Source: Paraplanobispora takensis (GTDB taxonomy: Bacteria; Actinomycetota; Actinomycetes; Streptosporangiales; Streptosporangiaceae). Taken from it: a DNA stretch of 64,000 nucleotides. Numbering within the stretch: position 1 is the first letter of the stretch; each line of letters starts with the position of its first letter. The stretch lies in assembly GCF_016863195.1 (NCBI RefSeq), contig NZ_BOOK01000046.1, positions 1 to 64,000 of the forward strand. Reading direction: 5' to 3'. The position numbers and the translations under genes are program-made. Of the stretch, positions 24,515-33,385 are shown piece after piece. The notes under the pieces are model-generated. The model did not search any database and was not told the DNA's origin. It worked only from the letters and a program-made list of their open reading frames with translations.

Positions 24515-25579
24515 CTACCGGCCCGCCGCGTAGCGGCGCAGGTCGTCCAGATATCCCTCGGCGCTCAGGGACCGGGGGGCCGCCAGGGCCAGGACCAGCG
24601 CTTTGATCTCCGAGTCCTCGACGTCCCTGGGAACCATGGAGTGGGTGGCGCCCGGATAGCGCCGCACCTGCAGCTGGCCGGGCCGCCTCAGCAGCCTGCG
24701 GTAGGTTGCCTCGGTCTCGGCGACGTCGACGTTGACGTCGTGCCCGCCCAGCATCAGCAGGACCGGGGTCCGCATCCTGGCCAGGTCCTCGGAGGCGTCG
24801 GCGGTGTAGTTCGCCAGGATGAACCGCCAGCGGTCGGCTGTGATGCCGTCCACGTCTCCGACCGCGGCCCGGTACCGCTCGAAGGTGGAGCCCTTGCGCA
24901 GGTGCTCGCGCGTCGTGTCGCTGCGGGCCGTCGCGGCCCGGATCTCCTCCTGCGAGGCGTTGCGCTGCCTCAGCTCGGCCAGCAGGTTGTAGCGGCCCTG
25001 CCGGAGCCAGTTGATCGCCGGGGAGACGGCGACGACGAACTTCAGCTCGGGCATGCGCGCGGCGACCTTGGGCAGCACCCAGCCGGCCTGGCTGGCGCCC
25101 CACAGGCCGATCCGCGCCGGGTCGATGTCCGGCAGCCGCTTGGCCCAGGCGATGGCGGCCATGGTCTCCTGCGCCCGGTCCTCCATGCTCTGGTGCAGCC
25201 AGTTGCCGGGGGCACCTGCCAGCCCCGGCTTGTTCCACGACAGCGAGGCGTAGCCGGCGCGCGCGAACGCCTCCCAGGCCGGCCGGTAGAAGGTCTCGTG
25301 GGTGGCGTCGATCGGGCCGTCCCCGTGGACGAAGACCACCAGTCCGTACGGCCCCCGCCCCCCGGCCGGCCGGGCCAGCACTCCCTTCAGCGGTTGCGCG
25401 CCGCCGGTGATGGTCACCTGTTCCTCGCGGATGTCGTAGGTGTTCTGGTACACCACCCAGCCCGCACCGGCCACGAGCAGCGCCACGACGGCCGCCAGGA
25501 CTCCCAGCAGCCGGCGGAGCCACCGGCTGCGGCGCCGGCCCGCGGCGACCGGGGCGGAGGAGGACGGTTCAGAGTTCAT
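24515..25579 (-). CDS. Membrane-anchored alpha/beta hydrolase
   Basis: A 354-residue protein with an N-terminal membrane anchor (about residues 25-48: LLGVLAAVVALLVAGAGWVV) and an extracytoplasmic alpha/beta-hydrolase domain. The oxyanion region is FVHGDGP, the nucleophile elbow GASQAG (Ser), the acid in GGHDVNVD, and the histidine in GATHSM. I chose ATG 25579 (MNSEPSS) because GGGGA precedes it. It is convergent with the PKS and divergent from a PaaX-like regulator with shared half-sites, so it is probably regulated separately from the PKS. The substrate is unknown; the family includes esterases and peptidases of the DUF-type dienelactone-hydrolase group. Confidence 0.85.
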   Translation of the reverse strand: MNSEPSSSAPVAAGRRRSRWLRRLLGVLAAVVALLVAGAGWVVYQNTYDIREEQVTITGGAQPLKGVLARPAGGRGPYGLVVFVHGDGPIDATHETFYRPAWEAFARAGYASLSWNKPGLAGAPGNWLHQSMEDRAQETMAAIAWAKRLPDIDPARIGLWGASQAGWVLPKVAARMPELKFVVAVSPAINWLRQGRYNLLAELRQRNASQEEIRAATARSDTTREHLRKGSTFERYRAAVGDVDGITADRWRFILANYTADASEDLARMRTPVLLMLGGHDVNVDVAETEATYRRLLRRPGQLQVRRYPGATHSMVPRDVEDSEIKALVLALAAPRSLSAEGYLDDLRRYAAGR

Positions 25580-25604
25580 CGCGATCCCCAACGTTCACTT
25601 ACAA

Positions 25605-25644
25605 AACTATCGTATTGATTACGACCGTACTATAAATGATAGTT
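25605..25644. promoter_or_regulatory. Widely spaced inverted repeat AACTATC-N26-GATAGTT
   Basis: Perfect 7-bp half-sites at 25605-25611 and 25638-25644, separated by 26 bp of AT-rich DNA, lie between the hydrolase and the PaaX-like regulator. PaaX itself recognises half-sites separated by about 27 bp, so this is a credible operator for the adjacent regulator. Confidence 0.6.
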
Positions 25645-25668
25645 GTGGAAGCTGAGAGGATGGCCGGC

Positions 25669-26571
25669 ATGCGGGAAGGCGAGCGGGAGAGCGATCGCGA
25701 CGGCGTCGTGGAGGTCCCGACCCGGATTCTGGTGGAGGGCATGGTCCGCGAGGACGGGACCGTCGACGCCGGCGAGCTCTACACCGTCGCCGGCGCGCTG
25801 GGCATGACCGACCAGCAGGTACGGCTGTGCATCAAGCGGCTCGTCGCCGAAGGGCAGCTCGTCCAGGAGGGGCGGGGCCGCCGGGCGTTGCTGCGGGCGG
25901 CCGGCGACCTCCGCCGGTCGATCGCCCCCAACGCGGAGTTCATGCGGCACATGTACCGCCAGGACCGCGGGCAGGCCCCCTGGGACGGCGTCTGGCATCT
26001 GGTGGCGTTCGCCGTGCCCGAGACGGCCAGACCCGCCCGCGACGCGCTGCGCGAGGCCATCGTCGGCCTGGGCGGCGCGCCCCTGCACGGCGGTCTGTAC
26101 GTCTCGGCGAACGACTGGGAGGAGCTCGTCGAGGCCGAGGCCGGCCGGATCGGAGTCGCCGCGTTCGTCACCCTCCTCACCAGCGGCGACCTGCGCGTCG
26201 GCGGCGAGCGCGACCCGCGCGCGCTGGCCGCCCGCCTGTGGCCCCTGGACCGGATCGCCCGGGCCCACCGGCGGCTGGGCGAGGTCGCCGGATCCCGCCT
26301 GGCCCGGCTGCGCGGCCCTCGCCCGCTGCCGCAGGAGGAGGTGCTGACCATCGCGATCGAGCTCGCCGCGGAGTTCACCCGCGCCGTCGAACCCGACCCG
26401 CTGCTCCCCCCCGAACTGCTCCCCCGGCCCTGGCCCGGCGTACGGGCGCGGGCCCTGCTCGCCCAGTGCTGGGCGGAGCTGCCGCGGCAGGCCGACCCCG
26501 CCCGCGCACCCCGCCTGTTCCGCCTCTACGACGACGTGGTGCGCGAGATCGTGGAGGCCGGGGAGTCTTGA
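25669..26571 (+). CDS. PaaX-family transcriptional regulator
   Basis: A 300-residue PaaX-like repressor: N-terminal winged helix (PTRILVEGMVREDGTVD, MTDQQVRLCIKRLVAEG), central PaaX domain (PWDGVWHLVAFAVPE, LREAIVGLGGAPLHGGLYVS) and C-terminal helical domain ending FRLYDDVVREIVE. AGAGG is nine bases before ATG 25669; ATGs at 25660 and 25636 are alternatives with poorer spacing. There are no phenylacetate genes in the window, so the effector is probably another CoA thioester or acid. It likely controls itself and the divergent anchored hydrolase. Confidence 0.85.
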   Translation: MREGERESDRDGVVEVPTRILVEGMVREDGTVDAGELYTVAGALGMTDQQVRLCIKRLVAEGQLVQEGRGRRALLRAAGDLRRSIAPNAEFMRHMYRQDRGQAPWDGVWHLVAFAVPETARPARDALREAIVGLGGAPLHGGLYVSANDWEELVEAEAGRIGVAAFVTLLTSGDLRVGGERDPRALAARLWPLDRIARAHRRLGEVAGSRLARLRGPRPLPQEEVLTIAIELAAEFTRAVEPDPLLPPELLPRPWPGVRARALLAQCWAELPRQADPARAPRLFRLYDDVVREIVEAGES

Positions 26572-26630
26572 GCCGGGAGCCTTGAGCCTCGACGGCGCCC
26601 TCGCCCGGACCCCGGCCGCCGCATCCCGGT

Positions 26631-27368
26631 TCAGACGGCCATCCGGCCGCCGTCCACGACGATGGTGGCGCCGTGCACGAACGTCGCACCCGGGCCCGCG
26701 AGATAGACGGCCGCCTCGGCGATCTCCTCCGGCACGGCCGGCCGGCCGGCGGGGAACGTGCTGGTGAACTCGTCCAGACCGGCGCCCATGGGCGCGGTTC
26801 CGGGGGTACGGGTCGGGCCGGGCGCGATCGCGTTGACGTTGACGCCGGCCGGTCCGAACTCGGCCGCCCATGCCTTGGTCAGCAGTTCGAGGGCGGCCTT
26901 GGAGGCGCCGTACAGCGCCATGGCGGGGGTGCCGAGATGGGCCGCGATCGAGCTGACGTTGATGATCCGCCCGTGGCCGCGCGCGGCCATGAGGGGGGCG
27001 AGGGCGGCGGTCAGGAAGAACGGCGCCCGCACGTTGAGGCCCATGGTGGCCTCGAACGTCTCCTCGTCGGTCTGGGCGGTGGCGCCCATCGGATAGATGC
27101 CGGCGTTGTTGACGAGCACGTCGATCGGGCCGTGCGCCTTGGCCTCCTCGATGAGGGCGGCGACCCCGTCCGGCGCGCCGAGATCGGCGATGACCGGGGA
27201 GGCGGTGCCGCCGGCGGCGGTGATGCCTGCGACGACCTCGGCGGCGCGCGCCGCGTCGCGCCCGGAGACGAGCACATGAACGCCTTCGCGCCCGAACGCC
27301 TCGGCGATGGCGCGGCCGATGCCGGAGGTCGCTCCGGTGACGAGAGCGCGAGAACCGGTGAGTCGCAT
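26631..27368 (-). CDS. Short-chain dehydrogenase/reductase (classical SDR)
   Basis: A 245-residue classical SDR. It has TGATSGIG (NAD(P) binding), NNAGIYPMG, INVSSIAAH with the catalytic Ser, YGASK (Tyr/Lys pair), and PGPTRTPGT. The C-terminus VVDGGRMAV is typical of 3-oxoacyl-ACP-reductase-like SDRs. ATG 27368 follows GAGG at a good distance. It is divergent from a TetR regulator with two operators between them, so it is an inducible oxidoreductase. The substrate is unknown. Confidence 0.9.
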   Translation of the reverse strand: MRLTGSRALVTGATSGIGRAIAEAFGREGVHVLVSGRDAARAAEVVAGITAAGGTASPVIADLGAPDGVAALIEEAKAHGPIDVLVNNAGIYPMGATAQTDEETFEATMGLNVRAPFFLTAALAPLMAARGHGRIINVSSIAAHLGTPAMALYGASKAALELLTKAWAAEFGPAGVNVNAIAPGPTRTPGTAPMGAGLDEFTSTFPAGRPAVPEEIAEAAVYLAGPGATFVHGATIVVDGGRMAV

Positions 27369-27392
27369 GGGACCTCGTTCCACGACAAGAAT

Positions 27393-27437
27393 TGGACTGA
27401 TCGGTCCACTCTAAACGCAACTGGACCGATCAGTCCA
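27393..27437. promoter_or_regulatory. Two TetR operators, TGGAC-N6-GTCCA
   Basis: TGGACTGATCGGTCCA (27393-27408) and TGGACCGATCAGTCCA (27422-27437) are near-perfect palindromes 29 bp apart, between the divergent SDR and TetR genes. They are near mirror images of each other. Confidence 0.8.
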
Positions 27438-27458
27438 ACCCGGTGGTACGGTGGCGGG

Positions 27459-28076
27459 GTGCCGGAGGAACCGAAGACCGAACGCGGGCGGCGCACCCGG
27501 GAACGCATCGTGGCGAGCGCGGCCAAACTGATCGAGCGCCGGGGAGTCGAGGCCACCGGCCTCGATCAGGTGCTGGCCGAGGCCGGGGCCAGCAAGAGCC
27601 AGCTCTACCACTACTTCGCCGACAAGCAGGCGCTCGTCCGCGCGGTCATCGCCTGGCAGACCGCGGCGATCGTCGACGGCGTCGCGGAACGACTGGAGCG
27701 GATCGACTCCTGGGCGGGCCTGGAGGCCTGGTTCGACACGCTCGTGGCCTACCAGCAGGCCATGGACTGCCACGTCGGATGCCCGATCGGATCGCTCGCC
27801 GCCGAGCTCGCCGACACCGACGAAGCCGCACGGCAGGACCTCGCCCTCTCCTTCGGCACCTGGGCCGGGCAACTGCGCACGATGCTGGACCGGTTCCGGG
27901 AGCGCGGCCTGCTCGGCCCGGACACCGACACCGAGCAGTCGGCCTACGCCGTACTCGCCACGATCCAGGGCGGCCTGCTGCTGGCCAAGACGACCCGCGA
28001 TCCGGAGCGGCTGCGCATCGCCCTCATCGCGGCCGGGGGCTACCTGCGCTCGCTGGCACCGGCCCCGGAACGCTGA
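27459..28076 (+). CDS. TetR/AcrR-family regulator, LmrA/YxaF-like
   Basis: A 205-residue regulator. The N-terminal HTH is TRERIVASAAKLIERRGVEA / VLAEAGASKSQLYHYFADK; the C-terminal domain contains CHVGCPIGSLAAELAD, the signature of the LmrA/YxaF C-terminal family. GTG 27459 lacks an RBS, but TACGGT (27447-27452) is seven bases upstream, suggesting a leaderless mRNA. The operators at 27393-27437 imply control of itself and of the divergent SDR. Confidence 0.9.
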   Translation: MPEEPKTERGRRTRERIVASAAKLIERRGVEATGLDQVLAEAGASKSQLYHYFADKQALVRAVIAWQTAAIVDGVAERLERIDSWAGLEAWFDTLVAYQQAMDCHVGCPIGSLAAELADTDEAARQDLALSFGTWAGQLRTMLDRFRERGLLGPDTDTEQSAYAVLATIQGGLLLAKTTRDPERLRIALIAAGGYLRSLAPAPER

Positions 28077-28158
28077 GCACCCGGGCGGAGGAGGGGGTCG
28101 AGACAGGATTCCCGAACCCGCATGAGCCCGGCCGCACCACCTCCGCGAGGATCGATCC

Positions 28159-28932
28159 ATGAATGATCTGCCCGAGGCGTTCTACCTGCCCACCTCCGAC
28201 GGCGGGTACGAGCCCACCCCCGCCACCCAGAGCCCGTGGGACGCCGACGCCCAGCACGGCGGCCCGCCCACCGCCCTGCTGGCCCACCTCCTGGACGCCT
28301 CCGCCGGCCCGGGGATGCGCCTGGCCCGCATCAGCGTGGACTTCCTGGGCCCCATCCCGCGCCGCCCGGCCCGCGTCGAGGTCACCGAACTCCGGCCGGG
28401 CCGCCGCGTCCGCCTCGCCCAGGCCCACCTGATCGTCGACGGGCGGGCGACCGTGACCGCCCACGCCTGGCACATCGCCGTCGGCCCCACCCCACCGGCC
28501 GGCAGCCGGCCCCTCCTGCCCCCGTCCCTGTCCGCCGCACCGGCCGGGCACGTCCTTCCCGGCCTGTCCGACTGGGGGTACGGCCAGGCCGTCGAATGGC
28601 GCTTCAACCACCGCGACTCCGGCACCGCCCAGGTCTGGACCCGCGTCCGCATCCCCCTCGTCGCCGGGCAGCCCCTCACCGGCCTGGCCCGCACCCTCAT
28701 CGTCGCCGACTCCGCCAACGGCCTGTCCCTGGCCCTCCCGCCCGAGCACTGGCTGTCCATCCCGCCCACCATGACCACCACCCTGCTGCGCCCGCCCACC
28801 GGCGACTGGGTCCACATGGACTGCGACACCCACCTGTCCGACGACGGCCTCGGCCTCGCCCGCGCCACGCTGCTCGACCCCGGCGGCTACGTGGGCGAGG
28901 TCACCCAGCCCCTCCTCGTCCGCCGGCGCTGA
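28159..28932 (+). CDS. Acyl-CoA thioesterase family protein (double hot-dog)
   Basis: A 257-residue protein matching the actinobacterial TesB-like thioesterase family. The N-terminal half has WDADAQHGGPPTALLAHLLD and ARISVDFLGPIPRRPARVEV; the second hot-dog has TLIVADSANGLSLALPPEHW, DWVHMDCDTHLSDDGLGLA, with the catalytic Asp/His region. ATG 28159 follows GAGG. It sits after the TetR gene and before MarR. It may hydrolyse acyl-CoA intermediates. No link to the PKS operon is evident from position. Confidence 0.82.
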   Translation: MNDLPEAFYLPTSDGGYEPTPATQSPWDADAQHGGPPTALLAHLLDASAGPGMRLARISVDFLGPIPRRPARVEVTELRPGRRVRLAQAHLIVDGRATVTAHAWHIAVGPTPPAGSRPLLPPSLSAAPAGHVLPGLSDWGYGQAVEWRFNHRDSGTAQVWTRVRIPLVAGQPLTGLARTLIVADSANGLSLALPPEHWLSIPPTMTTTLLRPPTGDWVHMDCDTHLSDDGLGLARATLLDPGGYVGEVTQPLLVRRR

Positions 28933-28959
28933 ACCGCCGGCCGGGAGAGCGGGAACAGT

Positions 28960-28976
28960 AGTTCGTTCCACGAACT
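28960..28976. promoter_or_regulatory. MarR operator AGTTCG-N5-CGAACT
   Basis: A perfect inverted repeat (28960-28965 / 28971-28976) immediately upstream of the marR start. The TAATCT -10 box (28979-28984) follows directly. The same motif occurs twice at 29478-29516 before the LLM oxidoreductase. Confidence 0.75.
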
Positions 28977-28990
28977 GTTAATCTGGGCCG

Positions 28991-29455
28991 GTGAGCAAGA
29001 ATGACGACGGCCGGATCGGGACGGTGGCCGCCCTGGTGCGGTCCACGTTCCTGGTGAACGCCGTCTACGCGGATTCCGCCCGCGAGTACGGCCTCACCCA
29101 GCAGCAGGGCCAGCTGTTGTGCGTGCTGATGGCGCAGCCGTACGGCATGAGCGAACTGGGCGCGACGCTCGGCCTGGCCAAGTCGAGCCTGACCGGCCTG
29201 GTGGACCGCAGCGAACGCAACGGCCTGGTCCGGCGCGACTGCGACCCCGGGGACTCCCGGGCGGTGCGGGTGTCGCTGACCGGGCGCGGCGCCGAGCTGG
29301 CCGAGGAGTTCCACACCGAGACCTGCCGCCGGATCGATGAGCTGACCTCGGGATTCGCCCCCGCGGAGCGCGACACCCTCGCCGCCCTGCTCGGCCGGGT
29401 CGTGACGGACAACGAGGTCCCCGCCGTCTTCATGGAGCCGGACGCCGCGCACTGA
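28991..29455 (+). CDS. MarR-family regulator
   Basis: A 154-residue winged-helix protein: YGLTQQQGQLLCVLMAQPYG, LGLAKSSLTGLVDRSERNGL (recognition helix) and the wing RDCDPGDSRAVRVSLT. It starts at GTG 28991, seven bases after TAATCT, and has no RBS, so it is likely leaderless. Operators with the AGTTCG-N5-CGAACT motif lie before it and before the next gene, an LLM oxidoreductase. Autoregulation plus control of that enzyme is the simplest reading; MarR proteins of this kind often sense quinones or phenolics. Confidence 0.9.
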   Translation: MSKNDDGRIGTVAALVRSTFLVNAVYADSAREYGLTQQQGQLLCVLMAQPYGMSELGATLGLAKSSLTGLVDRSERNGLVRRDCDPGDSRAVRVSLTGRGAELAEEFHTETCRRIDELTSGFAPAERDTLAALLGRVVTDNEVPAVFMEPDAAH

Positions 29456-29477
29456 CTCCCGGGAGAAGAGGGATTGA

Positions 29478-29516
29478 AGTTCGCACTACGAACTAATATG
29501 GTTCGTAGTGCGAACT
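29478..29516 (+). promoter_or_regulatory. Double MarR operator within a large palindrome
   Basis: AGTTCGCACTACGAACT (29478-29494) and GGTTCGTAGTGCGAACT (29500-29516) are two MarR sites with centres 22 bp apart. They are also inverted copies of each other, with 16-bp arms around TAATATG. TAATAT (29494-29499) between them is a consensus-like -10 box, so binding would occlude RNA polymerase. Confidence 0.8.
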
Positions 29517-29549
29517 ATCATTCTTCCTCGCATGCGGAAAGGCACCACT

Positions 29550-30455
29550 TTGACCACTCCTGACGTCGTCTTCGGTTTCGGCGCGCATTCCGGCGTCGAC
29601 GAAGCACCCCAGCTGTCGCGCATGGTCCGGCAGGCCGACCGGGACGGGCTCGACCTCTTCTCACTGTCGGACCACCCCTACCTCGGCGCGCGGCTGGACG
29701 CCTACGCCGCGCTCGGCTTCATCCTGGGGAGTACGCGGCGCATCGCCGGTTTCGCCAACGTCACCAACCTGCCGACCCGGCCCGCCCCCATGCTGGCCCG
29801 GACCGTGACGTCGCTGTCGGCGCTGTCCGGCGGCCGCGTCGTGCTGGGCGTGGGCGCGGGCGGACTGTGGGACCGCATCGCCGACATGGGCGTGCCGCGG
29901 CAGACGCCCGGCGAGGCCGTGGACGCCTTCGAAGAGGCGATCGTCCTGGTCAGGAAGCTGTCGGGCGGCGGCCCGCCGGTCACCCACCGGGGCCGTCACT
30001 ACCGGGTGGACCGGATCGAACCGGCCCCCGTGTCCGCGCCCCCGGTGTGGACGGGGTCGAATGGGCCGAAGTCCCTGGCCGCCACCGGCCGCGTCGCCGA
30101 CGGCTGGATCCCCGGCCACGCGGCCGACTGGCTCAGCGAGCGCTACCGGACCTCGCGGCCGATCATCGACGAGGCGGCGGTCTCCGCCGGCCGCGACCCG
30201 GGCGAGATCCGCACGGTCTTCAACCTCCCCGGGCGCATCACCGAGCGCCCGCTGCCCGCCACCCGCGACCACGAGGGGCGCTGGATCGGCGGCTCCGTCG
30301 GCCAGTGGGCCGAGGAGCTGACCGGTGCCGTACTGGAGCACGGCGCGTCGGGCTTCATGCTCTTCTCCGCCGACCACGGCGCCGCCGACCTCACCGTCCT
30401 GGCCCGCTGGGCCCGGGAGATCGTCCCGTCTGTCCGCGAGGCGATCGCGAAATAG
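29550..30455 (+). CDS. LLM-class flavin-dependent oxidoreductase
   Basis: A 301-residue luciferase-like monooxygenase, F420/FMN type. GFGAHSGVDE at the N-terminus, LFSLSDHPYL (active-site SDHP), GRVVLGVGAGGLWDRI and APPVWTGSNGPKSLA are recognisable strands of the TIM barrel. GGAAAGG seven bases before TTG 29550 supports that start; ATG 29532 is the alternative. It is controlled by the preceding MarR gene through the double operator. Possible roles are oxidation of aromatic or xenobiotic compounds. Confidence 0.85.
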   Translation: MTTPDVVFGFGAHSGVDEAPQLSRMVRQADRDGLDLFSLSDHPYLGARLDAYAALGFILGSTRRIAGFANVTNLPTRPAPMLARTVTSLSALSGGRVVLGVGAGGLWDRIADMGVPRQTPGEAVDAFEEAIVLVRKLSGGGPPVTHRGRHYRVDRIEPAPVSAPPVWTGSNGPKSLAATGRVADGWIPGHAADWLSERYRTSRPIIDEAAVSAGRDPGEIRTVFNLPGRITERPLPATRDHEGRWIGGSVGQWAEELTGAVLEHGASGFMLFSADHGAADLTVLARWAREIVPSVREAIAK

Positions 30456-30559
30456 CCGTGCCGCAACAGTGGCCTGTGTGAAGCGGGCGGGGCGGACAGA
30501 CCGTGCGTCGTACGCACCGCCGGCCGTGCACTGCGCATCCGGCCTCGACGGCCGGGCGG

Positions 30560-32887
30560 TCAGGCGACCTGCCGCCGGGGCTCCTGATCGAGCAGGGCGT
30601 CGATCTGCGCGGCGCCGACCGGCGGTGAGAACAGGTATCCCTGCGCCAGCAGGCAGCCCAGCTGCTGCAGCAGGACGGCCTGCTCCTGGGTTTCGACGCC
30701 TTCGATGACGGTCTGCAGTCCCAGCCCGGCCGACAGCTCCGTGATGGCCTTGGTGAAGACGCGCATCCGCTCGTAGTCGGGGTGCTGGGGGGCGGGCGTG
30801 AACGATTTGTCGATCTTCAGGATGTCCACCGGCAGCGTGCGCAGGTACGACAGCGACGAGTAGCCGGTGCCGAAGTCGTCCAGGGCGATCCGCACGCCGT
30901 GCTCGCGCAGGCCCGTCAGGGCGGCGATGATGCGGGTGGTCTCGGCCGGGGTGGTGGCCAGCAGCATGCTCTCGGTGATCTCCAGCACCAGCGCCTGCTC
31001 GGGCAGGCCGTACCGGGCCAGGATGTCCGTCACCTTCTCGGCGAAGTCGGGCTCGCGCAGCTGACGGCCCGAGACGTTGACGGTCACCGCGATGCCGTGG
31101 CTCTCGTACCAGCGCCGGGCGTCGGCGCAGGCCTGCTCCAGCACCCAGGTGCCGATGGCGACGATCTGGCCGCTGTCCTCGGCGATCGGGATGAACACGT
31201 CCGGCGGCACCGGACGCGAGCCGGCCGGGTTCCAGCGCACCAGCGCCTCGACCTTGTGGATCTCGCCGGAGCCGAGGTCCACCACCGGCTGGTAGACCAA
31301 GGTGAGCTCGCGCTGGGTCACCGCCTGGCGCAGGCCCAGGGTGAGCCGGGTGCGCTCCAGGCGGTCCTTGCGCAGGTCGGGATGGAAGAGCACCAGCTGG
31401 TCCTTGCCCGCGTGCTTGGCCGCGTACAGCGCCAGGTCGGCGTCGCGCAGCGCCTCGGTCGGGCTGTCCACCGGCACACCGGCCAGCACGCCGATGCTGG
31501 CGCTCAGGTGCATCTCGTGGCCCGCCAGACGGTAGGGGGCCCGCAGCACGGTCAGGATGCGCCTGGCGGTGGTGAGCGCCTCCTCGACCGGGGCGCCGGG
31601 CAGCACCAGGGCGAACTCGTCGCCGCCCAGACGCGCCAGCATCCGCTGGTTGACGTTGAGGGCCCGCAGGCGGGTGGCGACCTGGACGAGCAGCCCGTCG
31701 CCGATCGGATGGCCGAAGCTGTCGTTGACGTCCTTGAAGCCGTCCAGATCCAGCAGCAGCAACGCCGGCGGGGACGCGCCGGGGGCGGTGCCGGCGATGG
31801 CCTGCTGCAACGCCTCGCCCAGCAGGCCGCGGTTGGCCAGGCCGGTCAGCGGGTCCTGGGAGGCGGTCCGGGTCAGGTTGCGCTGGTGCTCCTCGGCCAG
31901 GCGCGCCACGACGCTCAGCCGCGCCACCAGCAGCACCGCCAGCAACACGGTCAGCCCGATCAGCGCGAAGGCGTCATGGGGCCGGGCCGCGGTGCCCAGA
32001 CCGAGACCCATCTGGCCGATGACGCACGCCAGCGGGCTGAACAACGCCATGACCAGGAACAACGTCACCCGGACCCGGCTGGTCGCCACGGGATCCTGCA
32101 GGCGCGCCGCGGTGGCCAGAGACGGGTGCAGGGCGGCGGCGGCGATCAGCACCGACCAGGCCATCCAGCCGATCGTGGACAACGCGCTGTCGGGGTGGCC
32201 GGCCGCCTCGCTCATCAGGTGGGCGCCGTCGGCCAGGAACATGGCGCCGTAGGCGCCGCTGAGCAGCATCAGCCACGGAGCGCGGCCGTTGTCCAGGGCC
32301 AGGCGCATCACCAGCCCGATGAAGAACAGGTCGATGACCGGCAGGGCGAGTGCGAACAGCAGATCGGCGCCGATGTGGGGGCTGCGGTCGATGGCCGGCC
32401 CGATCACGAAGGTCCACATCGGCATGGCCGCACCGACGGTGATGAGACCGGCGTCCAGAAGCGCCGCCCCGCGACCGGCCGAACTGCGCAGGCTCAACAT
32501 GATCAGCGCGACCAGCGACAGGCCGTAGGCGACCAGCTTGCCGACGTTGTGGACGGCCAGCGACACCTCGCTGTGCAGCCCGACCCAGCCCACGCCCCAG
32601 GCCAGAGTGGTCGACAGCCAGATGATCACGACGCCCAGGCGCATCAGCCGCCAAGGCCACAGGCCGCTCAGTCCGTGGCGGCCGGTCGCGGTCACGACGG
32701 CCAGCGCGGCCGTCCCCTGCACCGTCGACCAGGCCGCCACCTCCAGCACCGGCGACATGCGCATCAGCAGCGGCATGACGGCGGCCAGTGCGGCGCCGGC
32801 CAGCAGGCAAAGCATCCAGGCGTCACGGGCGAGCCGACGGCGTGAGCCTGCCGGCACGAGCGCCGCCGACTCCCATCGGCTCATCAT
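30560..32887 (-). CDS. Membrane GGDEF-EAL protein, cyclic-di-GMP turnover
   Basis: A 775-residue protein. An N-terminal region of about eight membrane helices (residues 22-330), probably a sensory module, is followed by the GGDEF domain (about 340-500; GGDEF intact at 421-425) and the EAL domain (about 515-770; EAL at 547-549, DDFGTGYSSL, KIDKSF, VIEGVET, all conserved). Both catalytic signatures are intact, so either synthesis or hydrolysis of c-di-GMP is possible. GGAAAAGG precedes ATG 32887. It is monocistronic. In actinomycetes c-di-GMP controls development through BldD. Confidence 0.93.
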   Translation of the reverse strand: MMSRWESAALVPAGSRRRLARDAWMLCLLAGAALAAVMPLLMRMSPVLEVAAWSTVQGTAALAVVTATGRHGLSGLWPWRLMRLGVVIIWLSTTLAWGVGWVGLHSEVSLAVHNVGKLVAYGLSLVALIMLSLRSSAGRGAALLDAGLITVGAAMPMWTFVIGPAIDRSPHIGADLLFALALPVIDLFFIGLVMRLALDNGRAPWLMLLSGAYGAMFLADGAHLMSEAAGHPDSALSTIGWMAWSVLIAAAALHPSLATAARLQDPVATSRVRVTLFLVMALFSPLACVIGQMGLGLGTAARPHDAFALIGLTVLLAVLLVARLSVVARLAEEHQRNLTRTASQDPLTGLANRGLLGEALQQAIAGTAPGASPPALLLLDLDGFKDVNDSFGHPIGDGLLVQVATRLRALNVNQRMLARLGGDEFALVLPGAPVEEALTTARRILTVLRAPYRLAGHEMHLSASIGVLAGVPVDSPTEALRDADLALYAAKHAGKDQLVLFHPDLRKDRLERTRLTLGLRQAVTQRELTLVYQPVVDLGSGEIHKVEALVRWNPAGSRPVPPDVFIPIAEDSGQIVAIGTWVLEQACADARRWYESHGIAVTVNVSGRQLREPDFAEKVTDILARYGLPEQALVLEITESMLLATTPAETTRIIAALTGLREHGVRIALDDFGTGYSSLSYLRTLPVDILKIDKSFTPAPQHPDYERMRVFTKAITELSAGLGLQTVIEGVETQEQAVLLQQLGCLLAQGYLFSPPVGAAQIDALLDQEPRRQVA

Positions 32888-33055
32888 GCTCCCTTTTCCT
32901 TTCCTGCCGCGTCGAGACGATATGCCCCCTATCGGCCTCCCGCCACCGCTCCTGAGCGCTCTGACTTGGAAAGTGTCCCGGGCGCTCCGGCAGAAAAGCC
33001 CGGCATCGACGATGCAGGGTGGGTCACCGGGACGGGCGCGGCCGTCGGCCGTACC

Positions 33056-33292
33056 TCAACGGCTCTCACCACGCGACCGCGATCGGCGGCGCATCAGCGC
33101 CCACGTCATCAACCCGGCCGCCACGACGCCGGGTCCGCAGTGCACCGCCAGCACACCGGCGAGGCCGGGGCCGCCCCAGTCGTTCCGGTACGTCGCCGGA
33201 TCGGACATGTCGATGACGAACGGTTCTGCGACGGCTCGGACGATCAAGTACGCGCCCACGACGAATCCGAGAATCTTAATGATCTTCCACAT
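33056..33292 (-). CDS. Small two-helix membrane protein
   Basis: A 78-residue protein with two membrane helices (IIKILGFVVGAYLIV and GVVAAGLMTWALM) joined by an acidic, Asp/Pro-rich loop (FVIDMSDPATYRNDWGG). GGAGCAGGAC precedes the ATG. Small proteins of this plan are common in actinomycetes; the function is unknown. Confidence 0.72.
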   Translation of the reverse strand: MWKIIKILGFVVGAYLIVRAVAEPFVIDMSDPATYRNDWGGPGLAGVLAVHCGPGVVAAGLMTWALMRRRSRSRGESR

Positions 33293-33385
33293 GTCCTGCT
33301 CCCGATATCGGCGATCCGCCCGGCGGGCGGTAGCCGATCACCGTACGGGACATCCGCCGTCATCACGACCGGAAAGGGCGCACGG

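Noticed and set aside
25669-26571. Phenylacetate-catabolism regulator
   Set aside because: The PaaX fold is clear but no paa genes are present and the half-sites differ from the PaaX consensus.
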